This document shows positions 14,577 to 22,393 of a stretch of DNA of 22,393 nucleotides, piece by piece. A program made the translations under genes and the position numbers. Source of the stretch: Pseudomonadota bacterium (GTDB lineage Bacteria > Pseudomonadota > Alphaproteobacteria > Sphingomonadales > Sphingomonadaceae); assembly GCA_023413015.1 (NCBI GenBank), contig JAEZQR010000046.1, positions 1 through 22,393 of the forward strand, in the 5' to 3' direction. Position 1 is the stretch's first letter. Each line of letters begins with the position of its first letter. The notes under the pieces are model-generated. The model was given only the letters and a program-made list of their open reading frames with translations. It was not told the DNA's origin and ran no database searches.

Positions 14577-16049
14577 ATGCTATCCGTCCGCTCCCATCTC
14601 TTCTCCGCCCTCGCCGTGCTGGCGATCGGCACGGCTTCGCCCGCTTCTGCCTCGCAGGATACGCTTCAGCAGCGAGTCGAGGCCGCGCTGACCGCAGCAC
14701 CCGCCGGCACGCGCTTTGGCCTGGTAGTTACCACGGATGACGGCCGGGAGCTGATCGCGATCAATCCCGACAGCCGTTTCATACCGGCCTCGAACACCAA
14801 GATGCTGACCACCGCCGCCGTCTTTGCGAGCATGAACGGACTGGACCGGCCGGACATGGCAGGCGGCGCTGCGGTACGGCTCGGCTCGCGCGGACGCCGC
14901 GCGCCCGACGTGATCCTGACCGGTTACGGCGACGCGCGGCTGTCAAGCGCACCGGATTGCGTCACCAATTGCCTCGCCGCGCTGGCGGATGCGGTGGCCG
15001 CGCGCACCCGCCGGGTACGCCACATCATCGGCGACGACAGCCTGTTTCCCGACCAGCGCTGGAGCCCGGGGATGAGCTGGAACAATATCCAGAGCCGCTA
15101 CGGCACCGCGATCTCGGCGCTGACCCTGGACAACAACGAACTGGCGATGCGCGTCGCCCCCGGCCGCACCGGGGACCGCCCGGCGATCGACATGCTGCCC
15201 TATTACGAGGTGGTCAATCTCGCGACGACGGTCGCCGAAGGAGCGACGAAGCTCCAGTTCCATCGGTTCCCGAACAGCCGCACCGTCCGCGTCACCGGAA
15301 CGATCGCGGTCGGAGCAGAGCCGGAAACGCTGCGCCTCGGCATCGACGACCCGGCCCATTTCGCCGCTTGGCGGTTACGCGCCCTGCTCGAAGCGCGCGG
15401 CGTCCGGGTGAAGGGTGAGACGGAGGTCCGGCATCGGCCGTTCACACCGTCCGATGATGATCCGGCCGAGCGCAATGGCCCGCCGGCGGCGCAACCGCCT
15501 GAAGCGGAGGCGCTGGCGCGCCTCACCCCGCCGCCGCTTGCGGAGGATCTGACCCACGTCAACAAGGTCAGCCAGAATCTGCACTCCGAACTGCTGATCC
15601 GTCGCCTTGGTCTCGTCGCCGGTTCGGGTTCGATCGAGGATGGCGTGGCAGCGGTCGCGGGGATGATGGAGCGCGCCGGCGTGCCGCGGACGGCCTGGGA
15701 CCTGTCCGATGGCTCGGGCATGTCGACCTACAATCGTCTGACGCCGCGTGCGGTCGCCACTCTCCTGCGCTGGGCAGCCGCCCAGCCTTGGGGCGCCGCG
15801 TGGCGCGCGACCTTCCCGATCGCCGGCGTGGACGGCACGCTTGCCCGCCGCTTCCGCGGAACGCCGCTCGAAGGGCGGCTGTTCGCCAAGACGGGATCGC
15901 TCAACGCAACCAACGCCCTGTCCGGTTACATGGTGGCCCGCAGCGGCCGGACCCTGATTTTTTCGGTCTATGCCAATGACGTTCCGGGCGACGCCGGGGC
16001 GACTCAAGTGATGGACGCGGCGCTCGCGCTGATCGCCGAGGCGAACTAG
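14577..16049 (+). CDS. dacB: D-alanyl-D-alanine carboxypeptidase/endopeptidase (PBP4, DacB, peptidase S13)
   Basis: This 490-residue periplasmic penicillin-binding protein trims or cuts peptidoglycan peptides (D-Ala-D-Ala carboxypeptidase and D,D-endopeptidase). A signal peptide ends near ASA at residues 24-26. All three active-site motifs are present: S72-N-T-K75, S332-Q-N334 and K438-T-G440. The PBP4-type insertion between motifs 1 and 2 is present, and the length fits the family. I prefer the ATG at 14577 to a frame opening 42 codons earlier because the signal peptide begins there. Its TAG stop shares the palindrome CTAG (16046-16049) with the stop of the convergent serine hydrolase. Context suggests a role in handling cell-wall peptides. 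Confidence 0.93.
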   Translation: MLSVRSHLFSALAVLAIGTASPASASQDTLQQRVEAALTAAPAGTRFGLVVTTDDGRELIAINPDSRFIPASNTKMLTTAAVFASMNGLDRPDMAGGAAVRLGSRGRRAPDVILTGYGDARLSSAPDCVTNCLAALADAVAARTRRVRHIIGDDSLFPDQRWSPGMSWNNIQSRYGTAISALTLDNNELAMRVAPGRTGDRPAIDMLPYYEVVNLATTVAEGATKLQFHRFPNSRTVRVTGTIAVGAEPETLRLGIDDPAHFAAWRLRALLEARGVRVKGETEVRHRPFTPSDDDPAERNGPPAAQPPEAEALARLTPPPLAEDLTHVNKVSQNLHSELLIRRLGLVAGSGSIEDGVAAVAGMMERAGVPRTAWDLSDGSGMSTYNRLTPRAVATLLRWAAAQPWGAAWRATFPIAGVDGTLARRFRGTPLEGRLFAKTGSLNATNALSGYMVARSGRTLIFSVYANDVPGDAGATQVMDAALALIAEAN

Positions 16050-17062
16050 GCCGCGTCCCAAGCCGCGATCACGGCGTCGCCGGTCGCGCGGCGCAGCTCC
16101 AGGATACCCGTATCGCGATGGCGGGTCGGGTGGACGCGGTTGGAGAGCAACGTCCAGGCGAGGCCGCGCTCGAAATCAACCCAGAGGCCGGTGCCGGTGA
16201 AGCCGGTATGGCCGATGGTCTCGTCCGAGCAGGTGTCGCCGCCGGGCCAGCCGTCGAAGCGCCGCTCCCAGCCGCAGGTGCGGTGCTCGTGCACCAGCGT
16301 GCGGATCGCCCGGAGCATGAACGGCGAGGCGCCGCTGCCGTCGAGCAGGCCCGCGGCGAAGCCGAGCACCCCCGCGACCGTTCCAAACAGGCCTGCATGG
16401 CCGGGGGCGCCGCCGAGGGCCCAGGCATTCTCGTCGTGGACCTCGCCCTTCATGACGCGGCCGCGCCAGGGACAGGTCTCGGTAGCCACGGCCGGGCCGG
16501 GCGGCGGACCGAAGATCAGGCCCGGGCCGAGCGGCCATTCCGACAAGGGTGATCCGGTGATCCGCTCGACCGCGATGCCGAGAAGTATGAAGTTGATGTC
16601 GGAGTAGACCGACGGACCATGGCGCCACTCCCGCTGCAGCACGAAGGCGCGCAGGCGCGCTGGATCGTCGCCATAGGTGTAGATCGGCTCGACCGCCGGC
16701 AGGAAGGTGCGATGCGCGAGGCAATCCCTGAAGGTCAGCTTCCGTTCGGCGGCGTTCGCGACATCATATTGGCGCAGGTCCGGGATCGCGTCGGTCAGCG
16801 GGCGATCAAGATCGATCCGGCCCTCGTCTGCGAGCGTCAGGATCATCGTCGTGGTGGCGATCACCTTGGAGACCGAGGCGAGATCGAACCAGTGATGCTC
16901 CGTCAGCGCCTCCGGCTCCGGCAGGAGCGCGGCCATGCCGGCAACGCGAACCGCCCGCCACCCATCGGCGGACACGATACCCAGCGTGGCACCAGGAATA
17001 CGGCCTGAGGCGACAGCCTCCGCCGCGGGCGCGAAGGCCCGTTCCGCGACTGCGTCGATCAT
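16046..17062 (-). CDS. Leaderless class C beta-lactamase-fold serine hydrolase (AmiE/YbbE-like)
   Basis: This 338-residue enzyme has the serine beta-lactamase/PBP fold: S63-V-S-K66 in FDLASVSK, the Tyr motif Y153-S-D in VYSDINFILLG, and H285-T-G in HTGFTGTGLW as the KTG counterpart. VHDENAWALGGAPGHAGLFG (about 208-227) resembles the YbbE/AmiE branch; B. subtilis AmiE is an N-acetylmuramyl-L-alanine amidase in muropeptide rescue. No signal peptide is visible, so it should act in the cytoplasm, unlike most relatives. The ATG overlaps the permease stop by four bases (ATGA), so the pair is coupled. The amidase role is inference; an esterase or a peptidase are alternatives. Confidence 0.85.
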   Translation of the reverse strand: MIDAVAERAFAPAAEAVASGRIPGATLGIVSADGWRAVRVAGMAALLPEPEALTEHHWFDLASVSKVIATTTMILTLADEGRIDLDRPLTDAIPDLRQYDVANAAERKLTFRDCLAHRTFLPAVEPIYTYGDDPARLRAFVLQREWRHGPSVYSDINFILLGIAVERITGSPLSEWPLGPGLIFGPPPGPAVATETCPWRGRVMKGEVHDENAWALGGAPGHAGLFGTVAGVLGFAAGLLDGSGASPFMLRAIRTLVHEHRTCGWERRFDGWPGGDTCSDETIGHTGFTGTGLWVDFERGLAWTLLSNRVHPTRHRDTGILELRRATGDAVIAAWDAA

Positions 17063-18588
17063 GCCGGATCATTCGCCGGCCGGGGGCGGGCACGGGCGAT
17101 CATCGGCAGGAAGAGCAGGGCGGCCAGACTCAGCACGCCGGACAGGAGGAAGAAGAGGTCGAAGCCCGGATAGCCGGCCCGGTCGAATGCCTCGACGAGC
17201 CCGCCTCCCGCTCCGGACAGCAGTCGTGGCAGCAGGAAAGCGAAGCCGGACAGGAACGCATATTGCGCGCCCGCAAAGCGAGGATTGACCAGTAGCGAAA
17301 GGTAGACGACGAACACCGCCCCGGCCATGCCGTTGCCGAACTGATCGGCGGCTGTGGCAATGTAGAGCGCCGTTCCGTCGACCGGCTGGTGGGCGAGCCA
17401 GACGAACGCGAAATTGCCGAGGGCAGCGAAAAAGGCGCCGACGGCAAGCGCCCATCCCTGCCGCCATCGCGCCGCCATCCAGCCGCCAAGCCCCACGCCG
17501 ACGATGCTTGAGGCCAAGGCGACATAGCTGTCCGCCAGCCCGATCTCGGTGAGCGAGTAGCCCAGACCCCGGATCATCGGCTTGGAGAGGTTGAGAGCGA
17601 GCACGTCGCCCATGCGGTAGACCGAGACAAAGGCCATCAGTCCGAGGGCCATGAAGCCGTAGCGCCAGAAGAAGTCGACATAGGGGCCGAGCGCGACGGA
17701 GCGCCGCGCCGGCGCCGTCGACGGCAGCTGGCGGATCTTCGGGAGCGCCGCAGCCATGATCAGGAACGGCACCATGCAGATCACCAGTACAGGCACCGTG
17801 ACATTGCTTTCGCCGCTGATACCGATCGCGGTGACAGCGCGCAGCAGCAGCCAACCGACCGCCGCGACGCTTGCGATCGCGGCACATAGGATGACAGCGC
17901 TCGCGCCGAGACCGGCCAGAAGCGCCCGGCCACGGCTGCCGCTATGGCCCGGATCCCGCCGCATCAGGGCGAGCAAGGGGAAAGGCAGAAGGGCTGCAGC
18001 AGCGATGGCGAGATAGGCGCCCGTCCAGCCCCAACCGGGCTGATCGGCGACGAGCAGCGCACCACTGCCCGCAGCGACCATGGCCGTGCGATAACCCCAG
18101 AGGTTGGCTGCGGCGAGCGGCCCCTGCTCCTCCTGGGTCGGCGCGAGCTCGATTCGCCACGCATCGGCGGCAACCTCCAGCGTGGTCGTCCAGAAGGCGA
18201 GCAGGACCGCGAACAGCGCCGTGATGCCGAGGTTCGAGTCCGACGAGGTAAGCCCCATCGCCACCATCGAAGTGAAGATGCCGAGCTGGGCGAGCATGAT
18301 CCAGCCGCGCCGCTTTCCCCAGAAGCGGCCGAACCCGGGAATCTCGTAGCGGTCGAGTAGCGGGGCCCAGAGGAACTTGAAGGTCGGCAGCAGCTGCACC
18401 CAGGCAAAGAAGCCGATGACGACCAGCCCCACCTCATGCGCCTGGAGCCTCAACGAAAGCACGGTCGAGAACATGTAGAAGGGCAGGCCGGCGGAAAAGC
18501 CGAGCAGCACGTAAAGAGCCTGGCGCCCGAAGCCCTTCGGCACGACGGGGCCCACCAGCGCAACGTTGCCTTCTGCCTGCGACGCCAA
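17059..18588 (-). CDS. AmpG-like permease of the PAT/MFS family
   Basis: This 509-residue inner-membrane protein has about 12-14 hydrophobic segments and the hallmark of AmpG-type PAT transporters: PTFKFLWAPLLDRYEIPGFG at 68-87 followed by GKRRGW at 91-96, and a second family-like stretch TTLEVAADAWRIEL near 155-170. AmpG carries GlcNAc-anhydroMurNAc peptides into the cytoplasm in proton-coupled fashion. The start codon is a TTG at 18588 with AGAGGGG six bases or so upstream, so the unusual start is well supported. It is coupled to the serine hydrolase gene downstream (ATGA). The PAT family also includes other permeases, so muropeptide as substrate is likely but not certain. Confidence 0.88.
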   Translation of the reverse strand: MASQAEGNVALVGPVVPKGFGRQALYVLLGFSAGLPFYMFSTVLSLRLQAHEVGLVVIGFFAWVQLLPTFKFLWAPLLDRYEIPGFGRFWGKRRGWIMLAQLGIFTSMVAMGLTSSDSNLGITALFAVLLAFWTTTLEVAADAWRIELAPTQEEQGPLAAANLWGYRTAMVAAGSGALLVADQPGWGWTGAYLAIAAAALLPFPLLALMRRDPGHSGSRGRALLAGLGASAVILCAAIASVAAVGWLLLRAVTAIGISGESNVTVPVLVICMVPFLIMAAALPKIRQLPSTAPARRSVALGPYVDFFWRYGFMALGLMAFVSVYRMGDVLALNLSKPMIRGLGYSLTEIGLADSYVALASSIVGVGLGGWMAARWRQGWALAVGAFFAALGNFAFVWLAHQPVDGTALYIATAADQFGNGMAGAVFVVYLSLLVNPRFAGAQYAFLSGFAFLLPRLLSGAGGGLVEAFDRAGYPGFDLFFLLSGVLSLAALLFLPMIARARPRPANDPA

Positions 18589-18757
18589 CGCTTCCCCTCT
18601 CTCGCGGGTAATCAGCCCGGTCCTGCCGCATCGCTACCACGCCGCCGACCACCCGGCCAATGGCGAGAGGTTATGGGCTTGCCAACAGAAATTATGTCGG
18701 CTCATTTCACCATTGTTACTTAATGCGGCCGACTGCCGCACAAGGGGGGAATTAACG
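18589..18757. promoter_or_regulatory. Divergent intergenic region between the AmpG-like permease and the TonB receptor
   Basis: This 169-base region must hold the promoters of both the permease/hydrolase pair (minus) and the TonB receptor (plus), so the two units could be co-regulated. An A+T-richer patch at about 18670-18722 is the likely core. I cannot name a -35/-10 pair with confidence. The receptor's ribosome site (AAGGGGGGA at 18742-18750) is strong. Confidence 0.5.
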
Positions 18758-21700
18758 ATGGGCGCTTCCACGTCACTGAAAGCAGGGCTTTTCTCGGGAG
18801 TCGCCTTTGCCTCCCTGACGATAGCCAGTACCGCGTCGGCGCAGACCGCGCCGGCAACTTCGGCAGGCGGAGCAGCAGCGGTTCAGACTGCCGCTGCAGC
18901 GCCCAACGAAACATCGTCCGACACGATCGTCATCACCGGTTCGCGCATCGTTCGCGATGGCTTCCAGGCGCCGACCCCGCTGCAGGTGCTCACCGAAACG
19001 GACATCCAGAATTCCTCGCCGACCAACAACATTGCCGACTTCGTCAATCAGCTGCCGGCGCTTGCCGCATCGACCCGGCCGTCGAACTCGCGCCTCGAGC
19101 TCAGCAACGGCATCGCGGGGATCAACGCGCTCAACCTGCGCAGCCTCGGCACCGTTCGCACCCTCGTGCTGGTCGACGGGCGGCGGTCGGTGGGTTCGAC
19201 CGCCAACGGCATCGTCGACGTCAACACGATCCCCCAGTCGCTGGTGGAACGGGTCGAAGTGGTCACGGGTGGCGCCTCGGCGGCCTATGGCTCCGACGCG
19301 GTGGCCGGCGTCACCAACTTCATCCTCAACAAGAACTACGAAGGGCTGAAACTGGAGGCGGATGTCGGCGTCACGGAGCGTGGAGACGGGTTCAACTACT
19401 CGGGAGCGCTTACCGGTGGCCTGAAGTTCGCCGATGGCCGCGGCCGCCTGATCGTGGCCGGCGAGATCGCGCACACGGACGGCATCTTCGAGGTCGGCCA
19501 GGATCGCGGGTGGAACCACACCGGTTTCGTGCGCATCCAGAATCCGGCCTGGACGGCCAACAGCACCGTGCCGCGCTACCTGATCCGCACCATGGTCGGG
19601 GCGGCGAACTCCACGCCGGGCGGCCTCATCACCGGTTCGGCGGGCGGTACTGCCAACCGCCTTTGCGGAACCTATTTCGGCGAAGGCGGATCGATCAATC
19701 AGTACCAGTACGGCGCCCTCACCTTTCCGTCGCCCGCCTGCTCCTCGACGCCGTCGCTGACGCAGGGCGGCGATTGGCGCGTCAACGATTCGGGCCGCCG
19801 CATCGGCCTCAATCCCGAAGAAGACCGCTACGGGCTGTTCGGTCGGCTGAGCTTCGAGGTCGCCGATGACGTCACGCTGTTCGCCGAGGCTTCGTACAAT
19901 CGGCAGGAAACGCTGTTCAACGCGGGTCCGAACCTGATGACCGGCCTGGGGCTGAATGCGACCGGTTGCGGCACGGCAGCGACGGCAGCCGCGGCGCCAC
20001 TGACCTGCAACGCCTTTCTCTACAACACGCTCGGTCAGGCACGGCTCGCCGGCATCACTGGCGTGACGCTGGCGACCACTGCCGTCGACTTGCCCAGCCG
20101 AGGCTCGAATAACGAGCGGAAGGTGCAGCGCTACGTGATCGGCGCCGAGGGCGGTTTCGAAGCTTTCGACCGATCGGCGCACTGGGATGTCTATGGCCAA
20201 TACGGCCGCGCCGACCTGCACGAGCAACTGATCAACATCCAGCAGACGGTACGCCGGAACAACGCGCTCAATGCGGTGTTCGCGCCCGCCGGCAACCCCG
20301 GTGGACTCCCGGTCGGATCGATCCAGTGCCTCATCAACGTCAACGCCAGCACGACGGATGACGATCCGGCCTGCCGGCCGCTGAACCTGCTGGGCATCGG
20401 CGTCGCCGATCCCGCCGCGATCGACTACATATTGGGCGATCCCTACCGCGATCAGGTGCTCGAGCAGACCGTGATCGGCGCCAACTTGTCATTCGCACCG
20501 TTCGCAACCTGGGCGGGCGACGTCAGTGTCGCCGTGGGCGCGGAATACCGTAAAGAGGAAATCGATGGGTTCGTGCCGACCGAGTTCCAGCCGATTTTCA
20601 ACTCTGCAACCGGCGCTTCGACGAGCGTATGGTCGGTCGGCAACTTCCGGCCCAGCAAGGGCAGCTACAACGTCAAAGAGGCCTATCTCGAAACGGTCGT
20701 GCCGCTCGGCTTCGGCCTAGAGTTCAACGGAGCCGTCCGCGGGACTGATTATTCGACTTCGGGCTATGTCACGACCTGGAAGCTGGGCGCGACCTGGCAG
20801 CCGATCGACGACATCCTGCTTCGCGTGAATCGCTCTCGCGACATCCGCGCGCCCAATCTCAACGAACTATATCAGGCGGGCACCGCGAATAGCTCGACGG
20901 TGACCAATCCCTTCTTCCCGGGTGCGGGACCGGGAACCGGCACCTATGGGGCAAGCCTGGCCTATCTCGGCACAATCACCGGCAACCTCGACCTGCGGCC
21001 TGAAAAGGCGGACTCGTGGAACATCGGCGGGGTCGTTACGCCACGCTTCCTCCCCGGCTTCAGCGTGTCGGCCGATTACTGGCGGGTCAAGGTGAAGGGC
21101 GCGATCGACAGCCTCAGCGCCGATGACATCGTGAACCGCTGCTTCGAAGGCCTGGCGGACTTCTGTGCCGCGATCAAGCCTGATCCGGCCAACCCTTCGC
21201 GCGTCCTTATCGCCCGGCAGCCGGTCAACTTCTCGAGCATTCTGATGAGCGGGCTGGATTTCGAAGCGGCCTATCGGATGCCTATCGCCGACGGCAATTT
21301 CTCCCTGCGCGGCCTGGTGACGCGATATATCAAGAACGTCGTCACTACCGGAGTAGAGGGCTTCACGCCGCTCAACTCGGTAGGAACGCTGGGTGTCGGC
21401 ACCGGCACCCAGTCGATCACGCCGAAGTGGATCTATCGTGTCAGCGCGGCGTACGACACCGAAGGTTACACGCTGACGGCGGTGGCGCGCGGGGTCGGCG
21501 ACGGCCGCTACGACGCCACCGGCATCGAGTGCGGGTCGACCTGTCCGATCTCGACCAACCAGTTCCCCACCTATGAAGACAACAGCATCGGGGGCGCGAC
21601 CTACTTCGATCTCAACGCGACGTTCAAATTCAACACCTCCGGGGACCAGCCCGGCGAATTCTTCGTGAACGTCACCAACCTGTTCGACGCCGATCCGATC

Positions 21701-21793
21701 CTGCTGCCCGAAACCGGGCTTGCGGCGAACAGCACCTACAGCGACCTGCTTGGGCGCGCGTTCCGCGTCGGCGTTCGCCTGAAGTTGCGCTAA
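18758..21793 (+). CDS. TonB-dependent outer-membrane receptor
   Basis: This 1011-residue protein imports a ligand across the outer membrane using TonB/proton-motive force. It has a signal peptide (cleaved after TASA at residue 28), an Ala/Thr-rich N-terminal stretch and a TonB-box-like segment (SDTIVITGSRIV, about 54-65). The plug domain runs to about 200 (LVLVDGRRSVGS, VERVEVVTGGASAAYGSDAVAGV), and the beta-barrel continues to the C-terminal strand FRVGVRLKLR. It belongs to the long, Sphingomonas-expanded receptor type, usually for organic nutrients rather than siderophores. The ATG at 18758 has AAGGGGGGA upstream and fits the signal peptide; the open frame 64 codons earlier does not. The substrate is unknown; its divergent neighbour is an AmpG-like permease. 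Confidence 0.95.
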   Translation: MGASTSLKAGLFSGVAFASLTIASTASAQTAPATSAGGAAAVQTAAAAPNETSSDTIVITGSRIVRDGFQAPTPLQVLTETDIQNSSPTNNIADFVNQLPALAASTRPSNSRLELSNGIAGINALNLRSLGTVRTLVLVDGRRSVGSTANGIVDVNTIPQSLVERVEVVTGGASAAYGSDAVAGVTNFILNKNYEGLKLEADVGVTERGDGFNYSGALTGGLKFADGRGRLIVAGEIAHTDGIFEVGQDRGWNHTGFVRIQNPAWTANSTVPRYLIRTMVGAANSTPGGLITGSAGGTANRLCGTYFGEGGSINQYQYGALTFPSPACSSTPSLTQGGDWRVNDSGRRIGLNPEEDRYGLFGRLSFEVADDVTLFAEASYNRQETLFNAGPNLMTGLGLNATGCGTAATAAAAPLTCNAFLYNTLGQARLAGITGVTLATTAVDLPSRGSNNERKVQRYVIGAEGGFEAFDRSAHWDVYGQYGRADLHEQLINIQQTVRRNNALNAVFAPAGNPGGLPVGSIQCLINVNASTTDDDPACRPLNLLGIGVADPAAIDYILGDPYRDQVLEQTVIGANLSFAPFATWAGDVSVAVGAEYRKEEIDGFVPTEFQPIFNSATGASTSVWSVGNFRPSKGSYNVKEAYLETVVPLGFGLEFNGAVRGTDYSTSGYVTTWKLGATWQPIDDILLRVNRSRDIRAPNLNELYQAGTANSSTVTNPFFPGAGPGTGTYGASLAYLGTITGNLDLRPEKADSWNIGGVVTPRFLPGFSVSADYWRVKVKGAIDSLSADDIVNRCFEGLADFCAAIKPDPANPSRVLIARQPVNFSSILMSGLDFEAAYRMPIADGNFSLRGLVTRYIKNVVTTGVEGFTPLNSVGTLGVGTGTQSITPKWIYRVSAAYDTEGYTLTAVARGVGDGRYDATGIECGSTCPISTNQFPTYEDNSIGGATYFDLNATFKFNTSGDQPGEFFVNVTNLFDADPILLPETGLAANSTYSDLLGRAFRVGVRLKLR

Positions 21794-21807
21794 CGATCAC
21801 GTTCCCG

Positions 21808-21840
21808 GCAAAGCCGCGGCCTTCGGGCCGCGGCTTTTGC
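21808..21840 (+). terminator. Intrinsic terminator after the TonB receptor
   Basis: A perfect 12-bp stem (21810-21821 with 21826-21837) closes on a UUCG tetraloop and ends in UUUU. It begins 16 bases after the receptor stop. It separates the receptor from lysA, so lysA probably has its own promoter or depends on read-through. Confidence 0.9.
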
Positions 21841-21879
21841 TTGGCGGGCTGGCGACGGCCGAGTAGCGAGGGGCGAGTC

Positions 21880-22393
21880 ATGAGCCATTTCCACCTCCGG
21901 GACGGGGTGCTCCATTGCGAGGACGTGCCCCTGCCGGCCATCGCCGAGGCGGTCGGCACGCCCGTCTACGTCTATTCGGCCAATGCGATGCGGAGCCAGG
22001 CGCGGGCTTTGCGGGCCGCGCTCGCATCCCTTGATGATCCGCTGATCGCCTACGCGGTCAAGGCCAATCCCAATATCGCGGTCCTGAGTACGCTGGCGCG
22101 AGAGGGGCTCGGCGCCGATGTCGTATCCGGCGGCGAATATGACCGGGGGCGCGCGGCGGGAATCAGCTCCGACAGGATCGTGTTCTCCGGCGTCGGCAAG
22201 ACCGCCCACGAGATGCGGCGCGCGCTCGCAGGCGGGCTCGCCCAGTTCAACCTCGAGTCCTTTGCCGAAGCCGAGATGCTTTCGGCGGTCGCGACGTCCA
22301 TGGGCCGGACGGCGCCTGTTGCCTTCCGGGTCAATCCCGATGTCGATGCCGGCACGCACGCAAAGATCTCGACCGGCGCGGCGCACAACAAGT
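21880..22393 (+). CDS. lysA: Diaminopimelate decarboxylase LysA, N-terminal part (cut by window edge)
   Basis: The first 171 codons of a PLP-dependent alanine-racemase-fold decarboxylase are visible. LysA converts meso-diaminopimelate to L-lysine in the cytoplasm. Diagnostic stretches are GTPVYVYSANAM near 26-37, the PLP-lysine motif YAVKANPNIAVL (Lys near residue 60), GLGADVVSGGEYDRG, RIVFSGVGKT and AFRVNPDVDAGTHAKISTG. The ATG at 21880 follows GAGGGG by about six bases. It continues past the right edge. Related ornithine/arginine decarboxylases share the fold, but the SGGEY and DAGTHAKISTG blocks favour LysA. Confidence 0.93.
   Translation, partial: MSHFHLRDGVLHCEDVPLPAIAEAVGTPVYVYSANAMRSQARALRAALASLDDPLIAYAVKANPNIAVLSTLAREGLGADVVSGGEYDRGRAAGISSDRIVFSGVGKTAHEMRRALAGGLAQFNLESFAEAEMLSAVATSMGRTAPVAFRVNPDVDAGTHAKISTGAAHNK

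Noticed and set aside
12396..21793. Possible lasso peptide cluster (S9 isopeptidase plus TonB receptor)
   Set aside because: No precursor peptide, no asparagine-synthetase-like cyclase or transglutaminase-like protease, and no FecR/sigma pair are present; the S9 protein looks like a general DPP4-type enzyme.
1..22393. CRISPR arrays, tRNA or rRNA genes
   Set aside because: No regularly spaced identical repeats with unique spacers and no tRNA- or rRNA-like sequence was seen; the only direct repeats are the three irregularly spaced copies at 7178-7297.

Overview
The window is high-GC DNA with the gene content and codon use of an alphaproteobacterium, most likely of the Sphingomonadaceae. Pointers are the TonB-dependent receptor type, the GC-rich Shine-Dalgarno sites, frequent GTG/TTG starts, a group 2 (A/B-fused) Mrp antiporter operon and a PEP-CTERM-tagged PQQ enzyme. 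The organism assignment is inference from style; no rRNA or marker gene is present.

Layout. (1) Positions 1-5381, minus strand: a tightly overlapping Mrp cation/proton antiporter operon in the order mrpAB (fused), mrpC, mrpD, mrpE, mrpF; mrpF runs off the left edge. A tandem universal stress protein lies just upstream on the same strand (5517-6392). (2) Positions 6393-12366 are an accessory, partly decayed stretch. It holds a GFA-like zinc protein, a short block of three TGCGGCA-N7-TGTG repeats that looks like the end of a lost insertion element, a truncated SDR gene cut exactly at that end, and an intact PEP-CTERM PQQ sugar dehydrogenase. Next come two colliding gene fragments (a frameshifted secreted protein and a second PQQ sugar dehydrogenase), an intact LysR regulator, the C-terminal stub of a dicarboxylate/amino-acid symporter, and an intact PhyH-type dioxygenase ending in a 17-bp perfect hairpin. 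(3) Positions 12396-22393: a secreted S9 peptidase (minus), a DacB/PBP4-type D-Ala-D-Ala carboxypeptidase (plus), a leaderless AmiE/YbbE-like serine hydrolase translationally coupled to an AmpG-like permease (both minus), a large TonB-dependent receptor (plus), a strong intrinsic terminator, and the start of lysA, diaminopimelate decarboxylase (plus, cut by the right edge).

How the genes may work together. The Mrp complex with the Usp protein is an ordinary Na+/pH homeostasis and stress module. The most interesting grouping is the right third. An outer-membrane TonB receptor, a periplasmic PBP4-like peptidase, an inner-membrane AmpG-family muropeptide permease, a cytoplasmic serine hydrolase resembling N-acetylmuramyl-L-alanine amidase AmiE, and a meso-DAP decarboxylase would together form an uptake and breakdown route for peptidoglycan fragments. 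This is a hypothesis from gene content and order; none of the substrates is proven by sequence.
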